DNA of 39,083 nucleotides, from NCBI GenBank assembly GCA_028288405.1, contig JAQBNS010000024.1:1-39083 (forward strand), read 5' to 3'. The position numbers were made by a program, and so were the translations under genes. A model generated the notes under the pieces. It was given only the letters and a program-made list of their open reading frames with translations, searched no databases and was not told the origin of the DNA. Position 1 is the first letter of the stretch. Each line of letters opens with the position of its first letter. The DNA comes from Chitinophagaceae bacterium. GTDB taxonomy: Bacteria > Bacteroidota > Bacteroidia > Cytophagales > Cytophagaceae. Positions 17,548-25,082 of the stretch are shown here, piece by piece.

Positions 17548-17964
17548 TTAAGCTACAAAATGTGCTTCAGACGTGATGGGTACACTTAGTACTTTGGAGA
17601 TGATACAATTTTTCTCCGCATCTTTTGTGATGGCCGTAAATTCGTCTGCACTGATACCGGCTACTTTTCCTGTGATGTTCAAATGAATTCCTGTAACACT
17701 CAAACCTTCCATAGATACAGTAGCTTCCGTATCCAATGACGTTGGATTCAATCCTTTTTGTGTCATGATCGCACCAACAGCCATCGTAAAACAGCCTGCA
17801 TGTGCCGCTGCCAGAAGTTCTTCAGGGTTCGTTCCTTTTTCGCCTTCTTCAAAACGTGTTTTGAAACTGTAATTCGTACCGGTCAAAATTCCGCTTTGCG
17901 TAGTCAGGTTTCCTTTGCCTTCTTTCAAAGTACCTTCCCAATGTGCTTTTGCTGTGCGTTTCAT
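17548..17964 (-). CDS. OsmC-family organic hydroperoxide reductase
   Basis: OsmC/Ohr enzymes reduce organic hydroperoxides with two cysteines. Cys58 is in the signature NPEELLAAAHAGCFTMAV (46-63), and Cys120 is in EKNCIISKVL. The length of 138 residues and the AKAHWEGTLKEGKG start match the OsmC branch. It is a cytoplasmic stress enzyme. It is convergent with nothing nearby and has its own terminator. Its neighbours to the right are DNA-alkylation repair genes, so a general stress role is consistent. Confidence 0.92.
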   Translation of the reverse strand: MKRTAKAHWEGTLKEGKGNLTTQSGILTGTNYSFKTRFEEGEKGTNPEELLAAAHAGCFTMAVGAIMTQKGLNPTSLDTEATVSMEGLSVTGIHLNITGKVAGISADEFTAITKDAEKNCIISKVLSVPITSEAHFVA

Positions 17965-18152
17965 ATTTTATTTCTGGTTTATGTTTAAGAATGCCTTAAA
18001 TGAGAAACTCAAGGTTGCTCATTTTTTTGTAAATGTCCATACTTATAATGGATTAATTTCAGAATAAACTGATTTAACAATTTATTAAATCTTATAGCTT
18101 AAAAAATGGATATGAATTAGTTATATCATTGCTCAGAAGTTTATAAAGAGTT

Positions 18153-18265
18153 GGGCGTGCCCCTGCGGGTCGGGCTTTCGCTGCAAGTCCTCGCTCGGGT
18201 CATAATTTAGAGCAAGATCAATCCTCCAGCCTCGCTGCGGGCTTTCCACTCAATCCCTCACGCAA
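18153..18265 (+). repeat. Dispersed intergenic repeat, copy 4 (R4), overlapping the alkB stop codon
   Basis: It starts GGGCGTGCCCCTGCGGGTCG and ends CTCAATCCCTCACGCAA, an inverted partner of R3 on the other side of ppa/osmC. The end of R4 covers the last two codons and the TGA of alkB (18258-18265), which is read on the opposite strand. Confidence 0.75.
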
Positions 18266-18836
18266 CGATCGTTCTAAACGTCAGGTTGACTCTAGCTATC
18301 TTTACTTTTGTTGTCTTCGGCAAACAGTGCTGCCAATGTGTTTGCGTGCTGCCTTTCATCACCAACAAGCTACCACTTTCCAATACGAGTGAAACAGTGT
18401 CCTTTGTCAATTTATGTTTCAACGAAAATTTGCGTTCCGCGCCGAAGCTTAAGGAAGCAATCGTAGTGTTCTTGCCTAATGATTTTTCATCGTCGCTGTG
18501 CCAGGCCATGCCTTCGTTTCCATCGTGGTATAAATTCAACAGGCAGGAATTAAATTTTGATGCGGTGATTTCTTCTACCCTTTGTTTTAATGCCATCAAC
18601 TCTGCTGTCCAGGCCAACGCCTGTTTGGTCGTGTTGGAATACGTATAAGAATACTTGCTATCGCCATACCACGCTGCTTTTCTTTTGGTGATGATGTGCT
18701 TTCCGTAAATGATGGCTTCATCGTTTTTCCATTCGATGTTGTTCATCAGCTTCTCCAAATAGAACAAAACCTCTTTGTCGGAAAAAATCTTTCCGTAGTA
18801 ATTGACAATGCCGTCTTGTGGTAATAAATTTTCCAT
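18258..18836 (-). CDS. alkB: AlkB-family alpha-ketoglutarate/Fe(II)-dependent DNA dioxygenase
   Basis: AlkB-type enzymes oxidatively remove methyl groups from DNA or RNA bases. The iron triad is visible as H113 and D115 in WHSDDE and H170 in HWQHCLPK. The 2-oxoglutarate-binding arginine pair is Arg182 and Arg188 in ARVNLTFR. The 192-residue length and the NLYHDGNEGMAWHSDDE block are typical of the ALKBH2/3-like bacterial branch. The gene is divergent from tag, another alkylation-repair gene, with 172 bases between. A long perfect palindrome lies ten bases upstream of the start. The last residues (VA) and stop come from repeat R4. Confidence 0.92.
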   Translation of the reverse strand: MENLLPQDGIVNYYGKIFSDKEVLFYLEKLMNNIEWKNDEAIIYGKHIITKRKAAWYGDSKYSYTYSNTTKQALAWTAELMALKQRVEEITASKFNSCLLNLYHDGNEGMAWHSDDEKSLGKNTTIASLSFGAERKFSLKHKLTKDTVSLVLESGSLLVMKGSTQTHWQHCLPKTTKVKIARVNLTFRTIVA

Positions 18837-18845
18837 ATATTTTTC

Positions 18846-18875
18846 TTGGTGTCAGGTCTGAAGACCTGACACCAA
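18846..18875. repeat. Perfect palindrome in the alkB leader, AGGTCT-AGACCT family
   Basis: TTGGTGTCAGGTCT and AGACCTGACACCAA are perfectly complementary 14-base arms around GA. It is nine bases upstream of the alkB ATG on the minus strand. The core recurs at 28989-29012 and, diverged, at 15097-15120, so it is probably a dispersed repeat and not an alkB-specific operator, although a regulatory effect there is possible. Confidence 0.8.
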
Positions 18876-19008
18876 ATATTTCTGTTCGCTTTATCATTTT
18901 CTTTTATAACTTAGCGAAGCTCTTTATAAAACAAAAATAACGCCAGTGGAAGGATATAACAAACCCGAAACTTGCTCTTTATCATTGATCATATTAATCG
19001 TCTAAAAC

Positions 19009-19563
19009 ATGTCGTATTGCAGTGCCATAGAATTCATGCCGGAAGAACGAAAAGCCGTCCACAAAAACTACCACGACAATCATTATGGTTTTCCCATACA
19101 CGATGACAATGAATTGTTTTGTCGCTTGGTGATGGAAATCAATCAGGCGGGATTGAGCTGGGAAACCATCTTAAAAAAGGAAGTCACGTTTAGAAAAGCT
19201 TATCATAATTTCAACATCAAGAAAGTAGCGGCTTACACCGAGAAAGACAGGGAAAGACTCTTAGCAGATGCAGGCATCATACGCAACCGCTTAAAAGTAA
19301 ACGCTGCGATAGAAAACGCGAAAACAATTCTCCTTTTACAAAAAGAATACGGCTCGTTTGAAAAATGGTTGGAGCATCACCATCCTAAAACAAAAGAAGA
19401 ATGGGTCAAACTGTTTAAGAAAACATTCAAATTCACCGGTGGAGAAATCGTCAATGAATTTTTAATGAGCATCGGTTATTTACCCGGAGCACATGCATCC
19501 GATTGCAAAATACACAAGAAAGTATTGAAGGCTAAACCCCTGTGGTCAGAAAATAAAAAATAA
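19009..19563 (+). CDS. tag: DNA-3-methyladenine glycosylase I
   Basis: Tag excises 3-methyladenine from alkylated DNA. The 184 residues fit the family (E. coli 187). The zinc-site residues are visible as Cys4, His22 (YHD) and the pair His162/Cys166 in HASDC. Glu43 and Trp51 of the base pocket are in EINQAGLSWETILKK, and GIIRNRLKVNAAIENA near 89-104 is the conserved helix. An oddity is YHDNHYG in place of the usual YHDxEWG, so Trp is replaced by Tyr. It is divergent from alkB and converges with the signalling operon. Confidence 0.93.
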   Translation: MSYCSAIEFMPEERKAVHKNYHDNHYGFPIHDDNELFCRLVMEINQAGLSWETILKKEVTFRKAYHNFNIKKVAAYTEKDRERLLADAGIIRNRLKVNAAIENAKTILLLQKEYGSFEKWLEHHHPKTKEEWVKLFKKTFKFTGGEIVNEFLMSIGYLPGAHASDCKIHKKVLKAKPLWSENKK

Positions 19564-19606
19564 GAACCCGCTACCTACTGCACTCTTCTTACGCGTGCGG
19601 GTTCTT
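19550..19606 (-). terminator. Terminator of the 28545-19620 minus-strand operon
   Basis: AAGAACCCGC and GCGGGTTCTT form a 10-base stem at 19562-19571 and 19597-19606 with a long loop. On the minus strand it is followed by an uninterrupted-looking T-rich run (complement of 19550-19561). It overlaps the tag stop codon and may also help end tag. Confidence 0.65.
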
Positions 19607-19619
19607 CATTCACCCAACC

Positions 19620-20030
19620 TTATCTTTTGAATGCCAATACGCTGACGCAGCATTCCGGTTTATCTACGAAGGAAAAACGCAGGTAATAAATACCGGTCGA
19701 TTTGCATTGGTAAGCTATAGCAGGAAATATTTTACCGGAAGCTTTATCCTGATTGGTAGCAATTTCCTTTCGCTTAGAATCGTACAAAGTAACGATGATA
19801 TTACTTTGAGAACCTCCGCCATTGCACATCACCAGCATGTAATTCGTATCCTTGCTCAATACGTAAGAATACTCCAACTGGTCGCCGACTTTCGACATTT
19901 GATACGTTTTAAGAAAGGTATAACCACTATTGATCTTGGCCACACATTCATCCGTCTTGCACTGTGAATATCCTTCGTAAGAGATCATCTGCAACGCAAC
20001 GAGTATAATTAATGTATATATGTTCTTCAT
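19620..20030 (-). CDS. Small secreted protein of unknown function
   Basis: A signal peptide (residues 1-22, ending GYSQ) is followed by a cysteine-rich, mostly beta mature part of about 114 residues with six cysteines (two near the N-terminus, one in the middle, and three in the last third, including a CC pair). No family was recognised. It has the pattern of a small all-beta domain: VLSKDTNYMLVMCNGGG, then NIIVTLYDSKRKE, then GIYYLRFSFVD. It is the last gene of a seven-gene minus-strand unit, 26 bases after the lipoprotein gene. Confidence 0.7.
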   Translation of the reverse strand: MKNIYTLIILVALQMISYEGYSQCKTDECVAKINSGYTFLKTYQMSKVGDQLEYSYVLSKDTNYMLVMCNGGGSQSNIIVTLYDSKRKEIATNQDKASGKIFPAIAYQCKSTGIYYLRFSFVDKPECCVSVLAFKR

Positions 20031-20056
20031 AAGTATAAGCCTTAATTGTTTACTGA

Positions 20057-20977
20057 TTAAGCTATAAGTTTAGCTCTTAACTCTTCTATGATCTTGATGA
20101 TCTGATCGATCTGCGCATCGGTCACATTTATTTTACTCTCGCTTTCATCCACGATCATTAAGATACCGTCTACTTCTTTCATTGTAGGCTCTTTATAAAC
20201 CGTTACAATTTCTATTTTATCATAGACCGCTTTCAATTTTTGCAACTCATCGTAGAGGAATTTAATATTGGGTTGCTGTTTATAGTTATCGAGCAATAGC
20301 ATCAATTGACTCAAAACAATTTTCTGTTCCGCAATCCTTTCTCTGATCTCTTTCTTGTTTCCCTTTTTATATACTTCACAAGAAATATGCAAAGCCTCCA
20401 GCCATCCGCCTGTAAGCATCAATACACATTGGTCGGATCTTTTTTGCTCGTAGAGAAAGTTATTGATGTTTTCAAAATTAGTCGTTGTGATGTACAACAA
20501 AGAATCGATGTTATTGCTGTTGCTCGCCAAACGTTTGATGGTATTGAAATCATAAAACTGTCCCACATTGAGCTCATCTGCCAATGTTTTGATGGATGAC
20601 AAATAAGACAGGGCATCGGTACTTTTATCGTAAATATTGATATACCCCAGGTCTGCTCCGTAAATACCAAGGTTCAATGCCTTCTTAAAATTGGAATTGT
20701 ATTTAGAATAATTATCCTCCGGATTCAAGATCTTGCTGTCGTAAGCGTTACCTGATTCCTTGATCAACATAGAAATTTCTAAGGGTGATGGAATAGACTT
20801 GATGATCTCTCCGATGGCCTGATCAGAAATTTTACTGTATTTCTCCGAAGAAGAATCCAGTGAACTGGCCAACATGTTTTCATCGGACGTTTTGCTGTCA
20901 GAACTACATCCTGCAAACAGTATGCTGGCTGTCAACAGCGCTGCGGGCCATAAATATAGAGTTATTGAACGTTTCAT
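20057..20977 (-). CDS. Lipoprotein of unknown function, partner of the ABC transporter
   Basis: The lipobox is LFAGC with the cysteine near residue 24. The mature part of about 280 residues is largely helical with long amphipathic stretches. It carries segments such as LGIYGADLGYINIYDK near 102-117. No enzyme motif was found. It follows the ABC transporter gene with only four bases between, which suggests that the two proteins act together, for example as a periplasmic component of the exporter. This is inferred only from gene order. Confidence 0.7.
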   Translation of the reverse strand: MKRSITLYLWPAALLTASILFAGCSSDSKTSDENMLASSLDSSSEKYSKISDQAIGEIIKSIPSPLEISMLIKESGNAYDSKILNPEDNYSKYNSNFKKALNLGIYGADLGYINIYDKSTDALSYLSSIKTLADELNVGQFYDFNTIKRLASNSNNIDSLLYITTTNFENINNFLYEQKRSDQCVLMLTGGWLEALHISCEVYKKGNKKEIRERIAEQKIVLSQLMLLLDNYKQQPNIKFLYDELQKLKAVYDKIEIVTVYKEPTMKEVDGILMIVDESESKINVTDAQIDQIIKIIEELRAKLIA

Positions 20978-20981
20978 AGTT

Positions 20982-23900
20982 TTATAATTTATTAGTTTTA
21001 AAGACGAAGGATGATAATTTCAGATCCATTATTTTTTTGAAAACATCCAGGTAAAGGACGATGAACATGAGTATGGTCAATGTCCATACAAAACAGATGT
21101 TGAACCAAAACGTATCGAAGTACTGACCGGCGATTTGTTTCGTAGGAGAAAAGAAATGTGTCCTGTAGGATAAATCTCCTGAGAGCTTATCCGGATTAAA
21201 ATACACCGGATCTACTTTAGGAATAATTCTGGACTCTGTAATCACATATTTCTTTGTGGCTGTTTTATTTCTAACCAAATCTTCCAGCGACTCATTGTAA
21301 TAGTCATCTCGCATCGCTGTAAACTGCGCCGCCTGATGGTTCATTTCCAGCTTGAACAATAATTCTTCTTTGTGTTCAGAAGCATTGTTATAAATGTCAT
21401 GGTATTTATCTTCCAACTTCTTCACCATTGCTTCCAACGTGATTAAGTTTTTAGACAGCGCAGTACCATTGCATAACTTTTGCAACGAATCCGGCCGGTC
21501 AATACCCAACAACTTATTTCTCAACTGCAATTCGTTTTGAATCAAACTCAAGTCTGATTTAATTTCATTCTTATCGGTAGACGATTCCTTTAAGCGAGTG
21601 ATCTTATCTCTCAATACCGGTACTACATATACCATGTTGTAATTGGCAATAGCTTCCACGTGATCGTATGCATAGAAAACAGTTTGGTACTTATTGTCTT
21701 TAAACTGTTTCACAGCGAGCGCTTCGAAAGCCCATCGTGATGCCATCAGATCAGCGACCATTGGTACTTTTTCATCGTTTCCAAACCAGTCATTGATCTT
21801 GTCAAAACTCAACATCGCGCCGCTCAAAATCATTTGAGGAATCAACAGTAAAGGAATCAAAATGTAAACGGTCACCGCCGATTCAAAACCGGAGGATACA
21901 AGAAGCCCCAACACATTGGACATACAGGCACAGGTGAATAAAACCAACCAGTATGATAGCGTCATGTCTTTTATACCAAGTATAGAATTTCCAATGACAA
22001 CAAACAGCAACATCTGAATGGCCGAGAAGAAAAACAGGATAGAAATCTTGGAGGAGAGATAGCTTAAGCGACTGAGGTTTAGGAAAGATTCCCGTCTGAC
22101 AATTTTCCTGTCTTTTATAATTTCATCTGCGCTTAAACTTAAACCGATGAACAGAGAAACAACGATACACATCAGCAAATACGCCGGTATGTTATCGTTG
22201 TAACGGTACACATACGATTTACCATCCGGAGTATTGTTGTAGCGAACAATAATGGCCAGTATGAAAGCCAGTAAAGGCGCTTCGAACAGGTTGACCAGTA
22301 AGTATTGTTTATTATTTAATTTTGATTTAATGTCTCTTAACGTATATACCAGGAACTGCTTTACCCGGGAAGGGGTAATGAATTGTTTAATGGGTACATT
22401 CGTTTTGTCTTCTTTGGTGGTTATTTTTTGATGCGTCAGGGAATAATTGTACCATTCCTCCGGAGATACTTTCCGAAGGGGTGTATAATTGCCCAATTCA
22501 TCTACTACTTTTTCTTCAATGATATTGAAAATCTGTTCCGGATTAACATTGCCGCACTTCGGACATTGTCCGTTGGCTGCGTCAATCTGGTTGGATAAGT
22601 GTTTAAAATAAGAAACTGCTTCTACCGGATTGCCATTGAATATTAAATAGCCACCGGTATCCAGGATGAGCATCTTATCGAATATTTTATAGATATCAGA
22701 AGAAGGCTGATGAATCACCACAAAGATCAGAGCTCCTTTTTTGGAAAGCTCTTTCAACAAGTCCATCACATTCTCCGAGTCTCTGGAAGAAAGTCCTGAC
22801 GTCGGTTCATCGACAAATAATACTGCCGGCTCTCTGATCAACTCCAACGCAATGTTCAGCCGTTTCCTTTGTCCACCGCTTATTTTTTTATTCAATGGAT
22901 TTCCAACCGCCAAATCTTTGATGTGCAACAAGCCCAGATCACTCAATAGTTTTTCAACCATGGTCGTGATCTCCAGTTGCGATCTGCCTTTGAAACAAAG
23001 TTGTGCATTGAAATACAGGTTTTCAAATACAGTCAACTCTTCGATCAGCAAATCATCTTGCGCGATGTATCCCATCATGCCTTTTACACGATCCATGTTC
23101 TCGTGCACATCCACACCGTTGATGCGAATGGTTCCTTTGCTCGGTTTTTCAAGCCCAGCCATGACATTCAGCAAAGTAGTTTTACCCGCTCCACTGGCGC
23201 CCATGATGCCTATTAACCGTCCTGCTTCTTCTGAGATATTAATGTCTCTTAATCCTATTTTTTGATTAGGAAACTTAAACTCCAATTCACTCACATTGAA
23301 AGAGAGTGTTACTTTGTTGGAGTCTTTGATGAAGGAAGAATGAATATCACTGTAGTAAAAACATTCTCCTCTCGCCATTTTCAATATACTGCCCTGCGAA
23401 AACAACACCACTGCGCCTGATTCCATGACGTAACCGTTCAATGAAGCAGTATCCGTTCCTACATACTTCACGAAAATCATATCCGCGCTCGGTACTTTCA
23501 GAAATTGAATCGTACCGTGAAGATGACTAGAAGGGAGATGCTGGAAGGTAATGTCTTCGTCAATGAGTTCATTTTCGTCAACAATCAACAAATTCTTATC
23601 GGCCAATTCCTCCATCGAAGATTTGAGGATGAATTGTTCTATTTGCTTATACTCTGCAGCAGGAATGCTAAACTCAGACGCCACCGTATCAATAATCTGA
23701 ACACGTTGAGGCGTGAAGTTGCCATCGGAACGAATCAATTCCAACAATTCCAACAGCGCTACAATCTTTTGCTTATACGAAAGTGTTTTGTTGATTTTTC
23801 GACAGATACCCAATGTCTTCACCGAATCTTTCACAGAAGTGAGTGAAGCTTTCCTTTCTGTTGCATCGGATGCACTTCTGTTGTCACCAACGAGCTCATC

Positions 23901-24053
23901 GTACAATTCAGAATATTTTCGTACCAAATCATGACTCAGCTTTCTTTTGAAGGAATTGATGACAAACTCTCTTTCTTTGTCTGTCACTCCTCCATCCTGC
24001 TTTGTAATGATGGCATATAGCTGAACCAGCGCTTTTAGTATTTCTTCACTCAT
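20982..24053 (-). CDS. ABCG-type ABC transporter (ATPase and membrane domain fused) with TerB-like N-terminal region
   Basis: The 1023-residue protein has several parts. Residues 1-155 are helical and resemble a TerB/DjlA-like fold (IITKQDGGVTDKEREFV near 15-31 and ELIRSDGNFTPQRVQ near 105-119). Residues 160-260 are beta-rich and FHA- or cyclic-nucleotide-domain-like in appearance. The ATPase has Walker A GASGAGKT at 285-292, signature ISGGQRKR at 391-398, Walker B VLFVDEP at 411-417 and the H-loop His448. A CPKC motif (497-500) links it to the membrane part. About six transmembrane segments follow, one pair at the end after a long soluble region. The order ATPase-then-permease is that of the White/ABCG exporter type. 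The substrate is unknown. Confidence 0.88.
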   Translation of the reverse strand: MSEEILKALVQLYAIITKQDGGVTDKEREFVINSFKRKLSHDLVRKYSELYDELVGDNRSASDATERKASLTSVKDSVKTLGICRKINKTLSYKQKIVALLELLELIRSDGNFTPQRVQIIDTVASEFSIPAAEYKQIEQFILKSSMEELADKNLLIVDENELIDEDITFQHLPSSHLHGTIQFLKVPSADMIFVKYVGTDTASLNGYVMESGAVVLFSQGSILKMARGECFYYSDIHSSFIKDSNKVTLSFNVSELEFKFPNQKIGLRDINISEEAGRLIGIMGASGAGKTTLLNVMAGLEKPSKGTIRINGVDVHENMDRVKGMMGYIAQDDLLIEELTVFENLYFNAQLCFKGRSQLEITTMVEKLLSDLGLLHIKDLAVGNPLNKKISGGQRKRLNIALELIREPAVLFVDEPTSGLSSRDSENVMDLLKELSKKGALIFVVIHQPSSDIYKIFDKMLILDTGGYLIFNGNPVEAVSYFKHLSNQIDAANGQCPKCGNVNPEQIFNIIEEKVVDELGNYTPLRKVSPEEWYNYSLTHQKITTKEDKTNVPIKQFITPSRVKQFLVYTLRDIKSKLNNKQYLLVNLFEAPLLAFILAIIVRYNNTPDGKSYVYRYNDNIPAYLLMCIVVSLFIGLSLSADEIIKDRKIVRRESFLNLSRLSYLSSKISILFFFSAIQMLLFVVIGNSILGIKDMTLSYWLVLFTCACMSNVLGLLVSSGFESAVTVYILIPLLLIPQMILSGAMLSFDKINDWFGNDEKVPMVADLMASRWAFEALAVKQFKDNKYQTVFYAYDHVEAIANYNMVYVVPVLRDKITRLKESSTDKNEIKSDLSLIQNELQLRNKLLGIDRPDSLQKLCNGTALSKNLITLEAMVKKLEDKYHDIYNNASEHKEELLFKLEMNHQAAQFTAMRDDYYNESLEDLVRNKTATKKYVITESRIIPKVDPVYFNPDKLSGDLSYRTHFFSPTKQIAGQYFDTFWFNICFVWTLTILMFIVLYLDVFKKIMDLKLSSFVFKTNKL

Positions 24054-24076
24054 GGGTTAAATAAATTAAGGTCGTA

Positions 24077-24439
24077 TCAATACGTCTTGAATTCAAAAGG
24101 CACTTCAATCAATTCCGCAAACTCTTCGCCGGCTTCCTGCATGTCGTCGTCTCCGCTGAAGTAATACCAAACTACTTTCACTCCCGGTATGGACTCAACT
24201 TTGCCCAGTACATCCAACAAGAGTTTGGAAGAAGCAGTATTGAAGTACTCCAGCTTAATGTTTAATTCTGTAACAGGATTCGGAGCTGATGCATACTCCG
24301 ACAACCACTGTAAAACCGGGTGATAAAATTCCGCGGCATCTTCCGGAAGAGATCTTCCCGACAATTCAAATGTATTGCCTGCTTTATCCAATAGGATACT
24401 CGGCGTATCTTCTGTTCCTGTGATTTCTATTGCTTTCAT
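24077..24439 (-). CDS. siaC: SiaC-like regulatory phosphoprotein (DUF1987)
   Basis: The protein has the short alpha/beta fold of DUF1987/SiaC, a STAS-like partner protein. In Pseudomonas aeruginosa, SiaC is phosphorylated on Thr68 by SiaB and dephosphorylated by SiaA, and controls the diguanylate cyclase SiaD. Here the block LEYFNTASSKLLLDVL places a threonine exactly at residue 68. The total length of 120 residues fits the family. The two neighbours are SiaB-like and SiaA-like, which confirms the assignment. No SiaD-like cyclase is present in this window, so the output partner is different or remote. The ABC transporter starts 23 bases later. Confidence 0.9.
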   Translation of the reverse strand: MKAIEITGTEDTPSILLDKAGNTFELSGRSLPEDAAEFYHPVLQWLSEYASAPNPVTELNIKLEYFNTASSKLLLDVLGKVESIPGVKVVWYYFSGDDDMQEAGEEFAELIEVPFEFKTY

Positions 24440-24462
24440 AAAATGTTGATTAAAGTTTTTAA

Positions 24463-25005
24463 CTAGTCGTTAGATCTGATGATTTTGGTTTTAAAAGAGA
24501 AGAATGAATTTTCATCGTTTACCGGTTCAAAATCAAATTCTAATTTCTGTCCTGACTTTCTGGCGATGTCAACAAAACCCAAACCGGCTCCGCCTTTCTC
24601 AGACAATTCACTGGTCTTGATTAATTCTTTGTACAAAACCTTTAGTCCTTCTTTATCCAGGCTATTGATCTGATCCAGCTTCGCTCTCAAGCCTTCAATG
24701 CTTGAATTCAGGATGTAATTTCCGGATGTAATTTCATAAGAATCATTTTCTTTACCGATCATGAAGATGGCTCTGCGCTCTTCTTCCCGTTTCATGGAAT
24801 CTGCATGTTTACAAATGTTCTGTAAACATTCTACCATGACGTTAAATACTTTTCGTTTGATATTTTGCTCTTCTCCGGTAGAATCCAAATTCTTTTCTGC
24901 CATAGACAGCACAGACTTTGTGATTTCCTGCGTAAACTCTCCTTCGTACACAAGGATCAGGTTGTGCTCAGACATTGTCTTGTGAATCAAATAAACATGC
25001 TTCAT
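24463..25005 (-). CDS. siaB: SiaB-like serine/threonine kinase (DUF6272 family)
   Basis: This is a GHKL-type kinase domain related to anti-sigma-factor kinases. The N-box-like helix is VFNVMVECLQNICKHAD near 52-68. The ATP-lid glycine block is SEKGGAGLGFVDIARKSG near 135-152. By analogy with P. aeruginosa, SiaB phosphorylates SiaC at Thr68. The length of 180 residues fits. The first ATG (25005) would add ten residues before the more family-like start at 24975 (MSEHNLILVYEGEF), and either is possible. It lies between the phosphatase gene and siaC in the same transcription unit. Confidence 0.88.
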   Translation of the reverse strand: MKHVYLIHKTMSEHNLILVYEGEFTQEITKSVLSMAEKNLDSTGEEQNIKRKVFNVMVECLQNICKHADSMKREEERRAIFMIGKENDSYEITSGNYILNSSIEGLRAKLDQINSLDKEGLKVLYKELIKTSELSEKGGAGLGFVDIARKSGQKLEFDFEPVNDENSFFSFKTKIIRSND

Positions 25006-25082
25006 TTTTTTTATGTTTTTCCGGTGATCCGATATCCGCTTTATCTTACACCAGGTGATTAATAAACCTGCGGCTTTACTAG

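Noticed and set aside
22741-23265. Plus-strand ORF of 174 codons inside the ABC transporter gene
   Set aside because: It is the antisense shadow of the ATPase region, which carries all the conserved motifs on the other strand.
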